This document shows, in pieces, positions 53,465-59,497 of a stretch of DNA of 59,497 bases. Position 1 is the stretch's first letter; each line of letters begins with the position of its first letter. The notes beneath the pieces were generated by a model. It made no database searches. It saw nothing but the letters and a program-made list of their open reading frames with translations, and was not told the DNA's origin. The position numbers and the translations under genes were made by a program. Origin of the DNA: Acidiphilium rubrum. GTDB lineage: Bacteria > Pseudomonadota > Alphaproteobacteria > Acetobacterales > Acetobacteraceae. The stretch lies in the NCBI RefSeq assembly GCF_900156265.1, contig NZ_FTNE01000025.1, positions 1 to 59,497 on the forward strand, written 5' to 3'.

Positions 53465-54643
53465 ATGGACAAGAAACGTCTTAATCAACTGGACGCTCTT
53501 CGAGGCATCGCAGCTTTAGTCGTTGTTTTCGATCATTACGTGGAGACCGTTCCTGAACGGTTACGACATGCGGTCCATGCGGGTAGTCTGTTACATCCTA
53601 CTGCTTGGACGTCTCCATGGTTCTGGCTGCGCTTCACGCCATTACGCCTTGGCGTCGACGGCGAGGCTGCCGTAGATCTGTTCTTCGTTCTCAGTGGCTT
53701 CGTTCTCGCTCTGCCGCTGACAAAGGACTGGCAACCGCAATTATGGTCGTTTTTTATCAAGCGATTCTGCCGCATCTACATACCTTTTGCAGCAATCATT
53801 CTGCTCATCGCCGTCGCGTATGCTGTCATCCCGACTACCTGGAATCCTTCTGCCAGCCATTGGCTTAACGATTTACGGCCTCATGCCGGAGGTTACAGTC
53901 TTACTGCCCATCTCCTGATGACCGGCAGGGACATGATCCTTGACCCGCCCATGTGGACGCTGGTCCATGAAATCAGGATGTCGATCTTCTTTCCTGTCAT
54001 TTTTCTATTGATCCGAAGTATTGGGGCAGCGGAAACCGCCTTCGCCTGCTTCATTTTGTCTATCTGGGCGTCATTCGGAATGCCGCATTCGATCTCTGGG
54101 TCTTGGCAGGCAACCATTCATTTCACCTGGATGTTCGCCGTCGGAAGCGCTTTGTCGTTTCACCGTGACCGCCTCGTTGCGCTGGTCGGTACCGCAGGAA
54201 GCGGGCTGATCGCATGCCTGTGGGGCCTAGCGATCATGCTGCTCATCGTGCCCTTCCAACGGGTTTGGTCAGATTTCCTGATCGGTGCCGGCGCCGCTCT
54301 TCTCATCGTCCTATGCCTGCCGCAGAGCCGTGTTACTAGGGTATTGACGTCACCCGTCCCACTCTGGTTGGGTCGAATCTCCTTCAGCCTCTATCTCATC
54401 CACCTTCCGATCCTGACTGTAGCTCTGACAAGCGGCCGGATGATTGGTGGAAAGGCAACAATTTTGCTTGCGACCTTCCTCTTAGCCGAATTATGCTATC
54501 GGAGCATCGAAGCACCTGCGCACTTGCTCGGCATCAGACTTTCGCAGGTGCTGCAAAGCAGAAACTTCTCCCGCCAGCAAGGATGGGCAGAGTCATCACG
54601 AAGCGTAGCACCTCCGAATCACCAAAAAGATAAGGCAAGGTAA
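53465..54643 (+). CDS. Acyltransferase 3 (OafA/NodX-type) membrane protein
   Basis: 392 residues with about ten membrane segments. The N-terminus has the family motif LDALRGIAALVVVFDHYVE (Arg13, His24), and the central DPPMWTLVHEIRMSIFFPVI matches the conserved W-T/S-L-x-x-E motif. Near the C-terminus LGRISFSLYLIHLPI is typical. These proteins O-acylate polysaccharides of the envelope. GC content and codon use are clearly lower than in the neighbours, a sign of horizontal transfer. Confidence 0.93.
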   Translation: MDKKRLNQLDALRGIAALVVVFDHYVETVPERLRHAVHAGSLLHPTAWTSPWFWLRFTPLRLGVDGEAAVDLFFVLSGFVLALPLTKDWQPQLWSFFIKRFCRIYIPFAAIILLIAVAYAVIPTTWNPSASHWLNDLRPHAGGYSLTAHLLMTGRDMILDPPMWTLVHEIRMSIFFPVIFLLIRSIGAAETAFACFILSIWASFGMPHSISGSWQATIHFTWMFAVGSALSFHRDRLVALVGTAGSGLIACLWGLAIMLLIVPFQRVWSDFLIGAGAALLIVLCLPQSRVTRVLTSPVPLWLGRISFSLYLIHLPILTVALTSGRMIGGKATILLATFLLAELCYRSIEAPAHLLGIRLSQVLQSRNFSRQQGWAESSRSVAPPNHQKDKAR

Positions 54644-54705
54644 GCACTTCCATTTTGCGAACAAAGAATAAAAAAACTCTGATTTATCTGGTCCGTACCA
54701 GGTAG
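54628..54705. repeat. Degenerate half copy of the palindromic repeat
   Basis: GGTAAGCACTTCCATTTTGC, GAACAAAGAATAAAAAAACT and TGGTCCGTACCAGG follow the pattern of the half copy at 52184-52258 but with a broken hairpin. It overlaps the end of the acyltransferase gene, so that insertion or decay here could have altered its C-terminus. Confidence 0.6.
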
Positions 54706-54783
54706 GCCTCCTCCGCACGCCCACCCCAGGCATTGATCCCATCATCATTCGATGCTAAAAAAAATGCCTCACCGGAGATCGCC

Positions 54784-54981
54784 ATGCGCACCACAATCGC
54801 CTTGGACGACGACTTGATCGACAAAGCCGAAGCCTTCACCGGCCTCCACGAAAAATCCGCCCTCGTCCGCGAAGCCCTGAAAGCCTTGATCGAGCGTGAA
54901 AGCGCCCGCCGCCTCGCCCGCCTCGGCGGCACCATGCCCGATCTCGCACCCATCCCCCGCCGCCAGTCCGAACCCGGTTGA
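54784..54981 (+). CDS. vapB: VapB-type antitoxin (ribbon-helix-helix)
   Basis: 65 residues from ATG 54784, preceded by CGGAGATCGCC; an earlier in-frame start adds 17 residues without similarity. MRTTIALDDDLIDKAEAFTG and SALVREALKALIERESARRL form the typical VapB DNA-binding and dimer region. The tail wraps the toxin. The stop overlaps the toxin start by four bases. Confidence 0.92.
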   Translation: MRTTIALDDDLIDKAEAFTGLHEKSALVREALKALIERESARRLARLGGTMPDLAPIPRRQSEPG

Positions 54982-55373
54982 TCCTCGCCGATACCTCGAT
55001 CTGGATCGACCATTTCCGCTCCGGCGACGCTGTCCTCGCCCAACACCTCGATCGCGGACACATCCTGATCCACCCCTGGATCATCGGCGAACTCGCACTC
55101 GGCTCGCTCCAAAATCGCACCGCACTCCTCACCACCCTGGCCGATCTGCCGACCGCACTCACCGCCTCCGACACCGAAGTGCTCGGCCTGATCGAACGCC
55201 ACAGCCTGGCCAGTATCGGCATCGGTATCGGCATCGGTATCGGCATCGGCTACATCGACGCCCATTTGCTGGCGTCCACCCTGCTCACCCCCGATGCCGC
55301 ACTCTGGACCCGCGATCGCCGCCTGCACGCCGCCGCCCAACGCCTCGGCCTCGTCACCCCGTCGCCCGCATAG
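54978..55373 (+). CDS. vapC: VapC ribonuclease toxin with an in-frame IG-repeat expansion
   Basis: 131 residues from a TTG overlapping vapB. PIN features are ILADTSIWIDHF (Asp4), ELALGSL with the conserved Glu, and YIDAHLLAS with the third acidic residue. Immediately before YIDAH lies a run of six Ile-Gly pairs coded by ATCGGC/ATCGGT hexamers (55215-55250). Typical VapC proteins have one or two GIG residues here. The expansion lengthens the loop next to the catalytic Asp and might weaken the enzyme or vary between strains. Confidence 0.9.
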   Translation: MILADTSIWIDHFRSGDAVLAQHLDRGHILIHPWIIGELALGSLQNRTALLTTLADLPTALTASDTEVLGLIERHSLASIGIGIGIGIGIGYIDAHLLASTLLTPDAALWTRDRRLHAAAQRLGLVTPSPA

Positions 55374-55522
55374 CCACCGAGTCGCCAACCCCACCAAGCC
55401 ATCGCCCGTGCACAGCCAGCCCTTGACAAACCGCCTGACTCGCCAAGCGCATTCACCAAATCCCCCGCCCGACTCGCAATCACCGGTTGACGCGGTGAAG
55501 CCCAGCCCGCTACGTGCTGATC

Positions 55523-56254
55523 GTGTCAAACACCACACTCCCTCTGCCAACCATCCGAATCCGCGGCCGGTCCTTCATGGCGCTGATCGTGGTCCCCGAA
55601 CCACCGTTCGAGGCGTGGCTCACCGCACTCGATCAACAAATGGCGCGCTCCGCCGGTTTCTTCATCGACCGCCCGATCGTGGTCAACCTCGCCGCCATGG
55701 CCGGAACCGATGACGATCCCGCCCAAATCCTCGCCGCCCTCGAAGCGCGCGACCTGCGGATCATCGGCGTCGAAGGCGTCGAAATGGCCGCCCTGCGCGG
55801 CACCCCCTGGTTCGGTGCCACGCTCGCCGCCTCCGGCCGCGAAGGCAAACAAGACAAATTCATCGACATCCCAGAGGCCGCCGAACCAAGCCCGCCCGAG
55901 CCGCCACCGCCCGAACCCGCCCGCCGCCCCTCGCTGCTGATCACCCGCCCGGTCCGCTCCGGCCAGTCCATCGTGTTCGAAGAGGGCGATGTCACAATCA
56001 TCGGCCCGGTCTCCTCGGGTGCCGAAATCATCGCCGGCGGCTCGATCCATATTTACGGCACTTTGCGCGGCCGCGCCGTCGCCGGCCTGCTCGGCGGCGC
56101 CGAAGCCCGCATCTTCTGCACCAAACTCGCCGCCGAACTCCTCGCCATCGATGGTCTCTACCGCACCGCGGACCACTGGGGCCACGGCCTGCACGGCAAA
56201 CCGGTCCAGGTCTGGCTCGACGACAAGGAACTGCGCCTCGCGGCACTCGAATAA
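55523..56254 (+). CDS. minC: Septum site-determining protein MinC
   Basis: 243 residues from GTG 55523 (MSNTTLPLPTIRIRGRSFMA); GTG 55514 would add three residues, and neither has a strong ribosome site. The N-terminal FtsZ-inhibiting domain is followed by a Pro-rich linker (about 118-135) and the beta-helical C-domain (LITRPVRSGQSIVFEEGDVT, IIAGGSIHIYGTLRGRAVAG). It blocks FtsZ assembly away from midcell when recruited by MinD. Confidence 0.93.
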   Translation: MSNTTLPLPTIRIRGRSFMALIVVPEPPFEAWLTALDQQMARSAGFFIDRPIVVNLAAMAGTDDDPAQILAALEARDLRIIGVEGVEMAALRGTPWFGATLAASGREGKQDKFIDIPEAAEPSPPEPPPPEPARRPSLLITRPVRSGQSIVFEEGDVTIIGPVSSGAEIIAGGSIHIYGTLRGRAVAGLLGGAEARIFCTKLAAELLAIDGLYRTADHWGHGLHGKPVQVWLDDKELRLAALE

Positions 56255-56323
56255 AACCACACGCCGCCGGCGTGATACTAAGACGTTTGCGCCCTCCGGC
56301 GCAGGAATGAAGGAAGAAGATAC

Positions 56324-57139
56324 ATGTCGAAGGTTCTGGTCGTTACATCGGGCAAGGGCGGGGTCGGCAAAACCACCTCCTCCGCCGCATTGGGTGCCGC
56401 ACTCGCCCAGGCCGGCAAAAACGTCGTCGTCGTCGATTTCGACGTCGGCCTGCGCAACCTCGACCTCATCATGGGCGCCGAACGCCGCGTCGTGTTCGAC
56501 CTGGTCAACGTCGTCCAGGGCGATGCCAAACTCGCCCAGGCCCTGATCCGCGACAAACGGGTCGAAACCCTCTCGCTGCTGCCCGCCTCGCAAACCCGCG
56601 ACAAGGACGCCCTGACCCCCGAAGGCGTCGAACGCGTGATCAACGAATTGCGCGAAAAATTCGACTGGATCGTCTGCGACAGCCCCGCCGGCATCGAGCG
56701 CGGCGCGACGCTTGCCATGCGCCATGCCGACATGGCCGTCGTCGTCACCAACCCCGAAGTCTCCTCGGTCCGCGATTCCGACCGCATCATCGGCCTGCTC
56801 GACTCGAAAACCGCCAAAGCGGAAGCCGGCGAAACCGTCGACAAGCATCTGCTCCTCACCCGCTACGATGCTGGCCGTGCCGCGCGCGGTGAAATGCTGA
56901 AAGTCGAGGATGTCCTGGAAATCCTCGCGATTCCCCTGCTCGGCATCATCCCCGACAGCGAGGATGTCCTCAAAGCCTCCAACGTCGGCTCCCCGGTCAC
57001 CTTGCACAACCCCATGTCCGCCCCGGCGCGCGCCTACGCCGAAGCCGCCCGCCGCCTGCTCGGCGAAACCGTCGCGGTCACCATGCCGGTGGAAAAAAAG
57101 AGCCTGATGAGCCGCCTGTTCGGCCGGAGTGTCGCATGA
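56324..57139 (+). CDS. minD: Septum site-determining ATPase MinD
   Basis: 271 residues. The deviant Walker A is [10 protein letters not shown] (9-18), followed by [31 protein letters not shown], and a C-terminal amphipathic helix for membrane binding ([13 protein letters not shown]). A good AAGGAAGA ribosome site precedes it. It recruits MinC and oscillates under MinE. It overlaps minE (ATGA). Confidence 0.97.
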   Translation: MSKVLVVTSGKGGVGKTTSSAALGAALAQAGKNVVVVDFDVGLRNLDLIMGAERRVVFDLVNVVQGDAKLAQALIRDKRVETLSLLPASQTRDKDALTPEGVERVINELREKFDWIVCDSPAGIERGATLAMRHADMAVVVTNPEVSSVRDSDRIIGLLDSKTAKAEAGETVDKHLLLTRYDAGRAARGEMLKVEDVLEILAIPLLGIIPDSEDVLKASNVGSPVTLHNPMSAPARAYAEAARRLLGETVAVTMPVEKKSLMSRLFGRSVA

Positions 57140-57396
57140 GCATCTTCGGGTTCTTCACCCGCACGCGCACCGCACCGGTGGCGCGCGAGCGCCTGCAACT
57201 GCTGATCGCCCACGAACGCGCGCTGTCCGGCAAATCCGACCTCGCCGCCATCCTCCAGGAAGAGATCCTGGCGGTCATCGCCAAACACATCGCGATCGAC
57301 CGCGAAAAGGTCAAAGTCAAACTCGACCGCGACGGCACCATCTCAACCCTGGAAATCGACATCGAAATGCCCGAAGCCGTCGTGCTAAAAAACTGA
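57136..57396 (+). CDS. minE: Cell division topological specificity factor MinE
   Basis: 86 residues. The N-terminal membrane/MinD-binding part is [20 protein letters not shown] with LLIAHERAL, and the C-terminal dimer domain contains [20 protein letters not shown]. It stimulates MinD ATPase to drive pole-to-pole oscillation and completes the minCDE operon. Confidence 0.96.
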   Translation: MSIFGFFTRTRTAPVARERLQLLIAHERALSGKSDLAAILQEEILAVIAKHIAIDREKVKVKLDRDGTISTLEIDIEMPEAVVLKN

Positions 57397-57495
57397 TTCA
57401 TAAGAGTTTTTCGTGTCACTGCCATAAAACGGCAACACGTCCCTCCTTGCTCTTGATGCCAAACCCCGCATCGGCTAGACCCCTCTTCACGCGCG

Positions 57496-57571
57496 GCCCA
57501 GGTAGCTCAGTTGGTAGAGCATGCGACTGAAAATCGCAGTGTCGGTGGTTCGATTCCGCCCCTGGGCACCA
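57496..57571 (+). tRNA. tRNA-Phe (GAA)
   Basis: A full cloverleaf with encoded CCA. The acceptor stem is GCCCAGG/CCTGGGC, the D arm GCTCAGTTGGTAGAGC, the anticodon stem TGCGA/TCGCA with loop CTGAAAA (anticodon GAA), and the T arm GGTGGTTCGATTCCGCC. No repeated 3'-end fragment was seen nearby that would mark an integrated element. Confidence 0.97.
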
Positions 57572-57596
57572 TTTTCCTCTGACATGGTGGGGCTGC

Positions 57597-58172
57597 ATGG
57601 ACGGGATTGAAACCGCGACAGACAGTCTGGAACGTCACCAGCATCTGAAAGAACACCCCGAAGCGCATCACGCCCGCCGCATGGCGCTGCTGATCGGCAT
57701 CCTCGCCGCCGCCCTCGCGATCTGCGAAATGGGCGAAAAATCCGCCCAGAACGATTATATTGCCAAACAGATCGCGGTCAGCGACACCTGGGCCTTCTAT
57801 CAGGCCAAATCGATCAAGGCCGATATCGCCACCAGCCAGGCCGCCACCCTCCAAGCCCTCGCCTCCGGCAACAACACAGCCATCGCCGCCATGGCCAAAT
57901 CTGCCGAAGCCCACGCCGCCAAGGAAATCTCCGACCCCGCCGGCCGCGAAGGCAAGGCCCAGCTCAAGCAACAGGCGCTGCGCCAGACCGAAGCGCGCGA
58001 TCACCAGCTGGAGCGCTATCATTTCCTCGAAATCGCGGTCGGCGCCCTGCAGATCGCCATCGTCCTCGCCTCGGTCTCGGTGGTCACCGAAATCGTCGCC
58101 TTCGGCATCACCGCCCTCGGCCTCGGCGCGCTGGCTTTTATCGGTGGCATCGCCGTGATGGCCTTGCTGTAA
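57597..58172 (+). CDS. DUF4337 family membrane protein
   Basis: 191 residues. An N-terminal helix (about 28-45, MALLIGILAAALAICEM), a charged coiled middle (KSIKADIATSQAATLQALAS and onward) and two C-terminal helices (AVGALQIAIVLASVSVVTEI, ITALGLGALAFIGGIAVMAL). This layout fits DUF4337, a family of unknown function. It is not obviously in an operon; it starts 25 bases after the tRNA. Confidence 0.85.
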   Translation: MDGIETATDSLERHQHLKEHPEAHHARRMALLIGILAAALAICEMGEKSAQNDYIAKQIAVSDTWAFYQAKSIKADIATSQAATLQALASGNNTAIAAMAKSAEAHAAKEISDPAGREGKAQLKQQALRQTEARDHQLERYHFLEIAVGALQIAIVLASVSVVTEIVAFGITALGLGALAFIGGIAVMALL

Positions 58173-58349
58173 TTTGAAGTGCGCGCAACAAAACCCCTGT
58201 TCAACCTTGCCGTGAATCGCTAGAAGAATCTCGGCCTGCCGATTCGTTGTTGATCGGCGCGTCAGAATCTTCAACCAGCCGGAAGCGCCGGCATCGGTTC
58301 GCCCATCATCACGCTGGGGCCGATCAAGAACAGGAAAGAGGCTTCGACC

Positions 58350-58619
58350 ATGTCGAAAGCGTTTCTCGCGGAAGTCATTCAACGATCAGCCGAAATCACC
58401 GGCGTCGCCTCCAACCGGGCCGCGACCGACCTGATGGAGGCGATCGTCAAGGAACTGAAAAAGAACGGTAAATTCACCCTGCCCAGCTTCGGCACCTTCA
58501 CCGTACGCAAAACCAAGGCCCGCAAAGGCGTCAATCCGCGCACCGGCGAGGAAATCAAGGTCAAGGCCGGCAAGACCGTCCGCTTCAAGGCATCGCCGTC
58601 CCTGAAGAAAATGGTCTGA
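58350..58619 (+). CDS. HU family DNA-binding protein
   Basis: 89 residues of the HU/IHF fold: KAFLAEVIQRSAEITGVASN at the start, then LPSFGTFTVRKTKARKGVNP and RTGEEIKVKAGKTVRFKASP. The beta-arm with the intercalating-Pro region (RKGVNPRTGE) is conserved. It binds and bends DNA as a dimer. GGAAAGAGG precedes the ATG. A hairpin follows the gene. Confidence 0.95.
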   Translation: MSKAFLAEVIQRSAEITGVASNRAATDLMEAIVKELKKNGKFTLPSFGTFTVRKTKARKGVNPRTGEEIKVKAGKTVRFKASPSLKKMV

Positions 58620-58636
58620 ACCAGGCGCCCAACGGA

Positions 58637-58663
58637 TGACGGGTCGCCGCGCGCAACCCGTCA
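58637..58663 (+). terminator. Hairpin after the HU gene
   Basis: TGACGGGT (58637-58644) pairs perfectly with ACCCGTCA (58656-58663), with an 11-base loop, 18 bases after the HU stop. The following sequence is only moderately T-rich, so it may be a weak intrinsic terminator. Confidence 0.6.
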
Positions 58664-58724
58664 GCCGCTCCTGATATTTATTCTAACAAAACGCTTTCGC
58701 ACCCCCACCCGCCCAGCCTATGAG

Positions 58725-59210
58725 TTGTGGGTGTCAGAAACCCCAGGCCAACCACCCTACACCGTCCAGTGCTTCGCCTTCGTGATGGACGCGCTTTGCA
58801 CCGTCATCGCCGAAAAAGGCCGCGCGGCCTACATCCCCGCGCCCCTGGTCCACCTGATCTGGACCCGTCTGCGCAATCTGGTTGTCCGCTTCCTCGCCGC
58901 CGTGGCCCGCGGACCGGTCCCGCCCCGCAAACCGCGCCCGGTCGCCAAACCCGCACCCCAAGCCGAATCCACACCCGAGCCCAACCGCCCCGCGCGCCGC
59001 AAACGCATCACCCTGCCGCGCCGCGAATCCTGGCTCTACCGCCTGCTCCCCGAAACCGGCTTCGTCCGCTTCACCCTGCAACACCTGCTGTCCGATCCCG
59101 AATTCGCAGGCCTCCTGCAAGCCAACCCCGCGCTGATCCGCATCCTGACCCCGCTCTACAGTACCCATCCGGTGAGGCTTTCGATTACCCACAAATATTT
59201 GCCATGGTGA
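58725..59210 (+). CDS. Hypothetical protein, 3' end probably replaced by an IS element
   Basis: 161 residues if started at TTG 58725; GTG 58731 and ATG 58785 are alternatives. It contains VIAEKGRAAYIPAPLVHLIW, RLRNLVVRFLAAVARG, a basic Pro-rich stretch and RFTLQHLLSDPEFAGLLQAN. I do not know the family. The last residues overlap the end of the adjacent transposase gene on the other strand, so the natural C-terminus may have been lost when the IS inserted. Confidence 0.6.
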   Translation: MWVSETPGQPPYTVQCFAFVMDALCTVIAEKGRAAYIPAPLVHLIWTRLRNLVVRFLAAVARGPVPPRKPRPVAKPAPQAESTPEPNRPARRKRITLPRRESWLYRLLPETGFVRFTLQHLLSDPEFAGLLQANPALIRILTPLYSTHPVRLSITHKYLPW

Positions 59211-59497
59211 CCGCTCCGAGGGTGATATCGGTGAGGCGCGTCATTCCGCGCCACATGACGGTATTGCCGGGTGGCGGATCACTCGCGCGGGCGAGATAGC
59301 CTCCGAGGCGTGCGATTTTGACGAGATAATGGGATAGTGTTTTCTGGCTGCATGGCTCTCGATCTTTCACGATGTGATCGAGCAAGCTGATTTCCAATTT
59401 GGTCAGGGCGCACCGTGGTGGTTCGGCTGGGGCAGTGCGATTGGCCATGGTAAGCCAGAAAATCCGCCAACTGATCAGGCAGAAGATTGCGATCAAA
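59185..59497 (-). mobile_element. IS4-family transposase, C-terminal part (5' end beyond window)
   Basis: The frame is open to the right edge and ends at 59185. It encodes IFCLISWRIFWLTMANR, ALTKLEISLLDHIVKD, KTLSHYLVKIARLGGYLARA and PPPGNTVMWRGMTRLTDITL. This is the C-terminal signature of IS4-type transposases widespread in Acetobacteraceae, including the conserved Tyr/Arg-rich (YREK-region-following) tail. The N-terminus, with the first catalytic residues and one IS end, lies outside the window. The other IS end should lie within about 50 bases left of 59185, but I could not fix the terminal repeat. Confidence 0.85.

Noticed and set aside
41861-54705. AT-rich palindromes read as a CRISPR array
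   Set aside because: Copies are kilobases apart, differ in length and sequence, and are separated by genes instead of uniform spacers.
55526-57007. 493-codon minus-strand frame opposite minC and minD
   Set aside because: Antisense to two well-conserved Min genes, with Gly/Asp/Phe-rich sequence and no domain.
57496-57571. tRNA-Phe as attachment site of an integrated element
   Set aside because: No duplicated tRNA 3' fragment or integrase was found, and both flanks hold ordinary chromosomal genes.

Overview
The window looks like chromosome from a high-GC alphaproteobacterium, most probably an Acetobacteraceae member close to Acidiphilium/Acidocella. The reasons are the very GC-rich codon use, the IS4-type transposase, the Hint_2-type secreted protein and the many AT-rich palindromic intergenic repeats. 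I know this repeat style from acidophilic Acetobacteraceae genomes; that is memory and was not searched. Protein calls were made by reading translated sequence. Family names come from recognised motifs and gene order, not from database searches.

Layout. (1) 1-3464, minus strand: a class-3-lipase-like effector, an ankyrin-repeat protein, a 5'-truncated second copy of the lipase C-terminal domain, and a second ankyrin-repeat protein that runs off the left edge. This is the arrangement of a polymorphic toxin with an orphan toxin module, each followed by a candidate immunity gene. (2) 3767-31451: a nearly complete type VI secretion system (T6SS) in alternating transcription units: vgrG-(unknown)-tagH-tssJ-tssK-tssL-tssM-tagF-pppA (+); clpV-hcp-(unknown) (-); tssA (+); tssB-tssC-second tssC (-); tagJ-tssE-tssF-tssG-methyltransferase (+). 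All core Tss proteins A-M are present. PAAR and the PpkA kinase are not in the window, although TagF, TagH and PppA are. (3) 31532-37348, minus: a metalloprotease/Hint protein, a SEC-C/TPR/sulfotransferase, an ATP-grasp protein and a DedA protein. (4) 37453-50166: housekeeping genes (ion permease, plsC, ydcF, ftsEX, zinc-ribbon protein, M19 dipeptidase, a Phd/VapC pair, htpG, secDF, an oxidoreductase). A 142-bp convergent intergenic region at 38710-38852 carries several DnaA-box-like sequences around an AT-rich core. (5) 50412-54643: ada, its partner 2OG-Fe(II) oxygenase, a GNAT protein and a low-GC acyltransferase-3 gene. (6) 54784-59497: a VapBC pair whose toxin carries an in-frame hexanucleotide expansion, minCDE, tRNA-Phe(GAA), a DUF4337 protein, HU, a hypothetical gene and the 3' part of an IS4-family transposase that runs off the right edge.

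How it works together. The lipase gene and vgrG are divergent neighbours, which suggests the lipase is VgrG cargo and the ankyrin proteins neutralise it. TssB/TssC/TssE/TssF/TssG/TssK form sheath and baseplate, TssJ/TssL/TssM the membrane complex, Hcp/VgrG the tube and spike, and ClpV with TagJ recycles the sheath. TagH, TagF and PppA imply post-translational control by a kinase encoded elsewhere. The methyltransferase translationally coupled to tssG, the Hint/metalloprotease gene beside it, and the unknown gene behind hcp are the most likely places for undescribed T6SS biology. Nine copies or half copies of a nested AT-rich palindrome sit between genes; one splits tssL from tssM.
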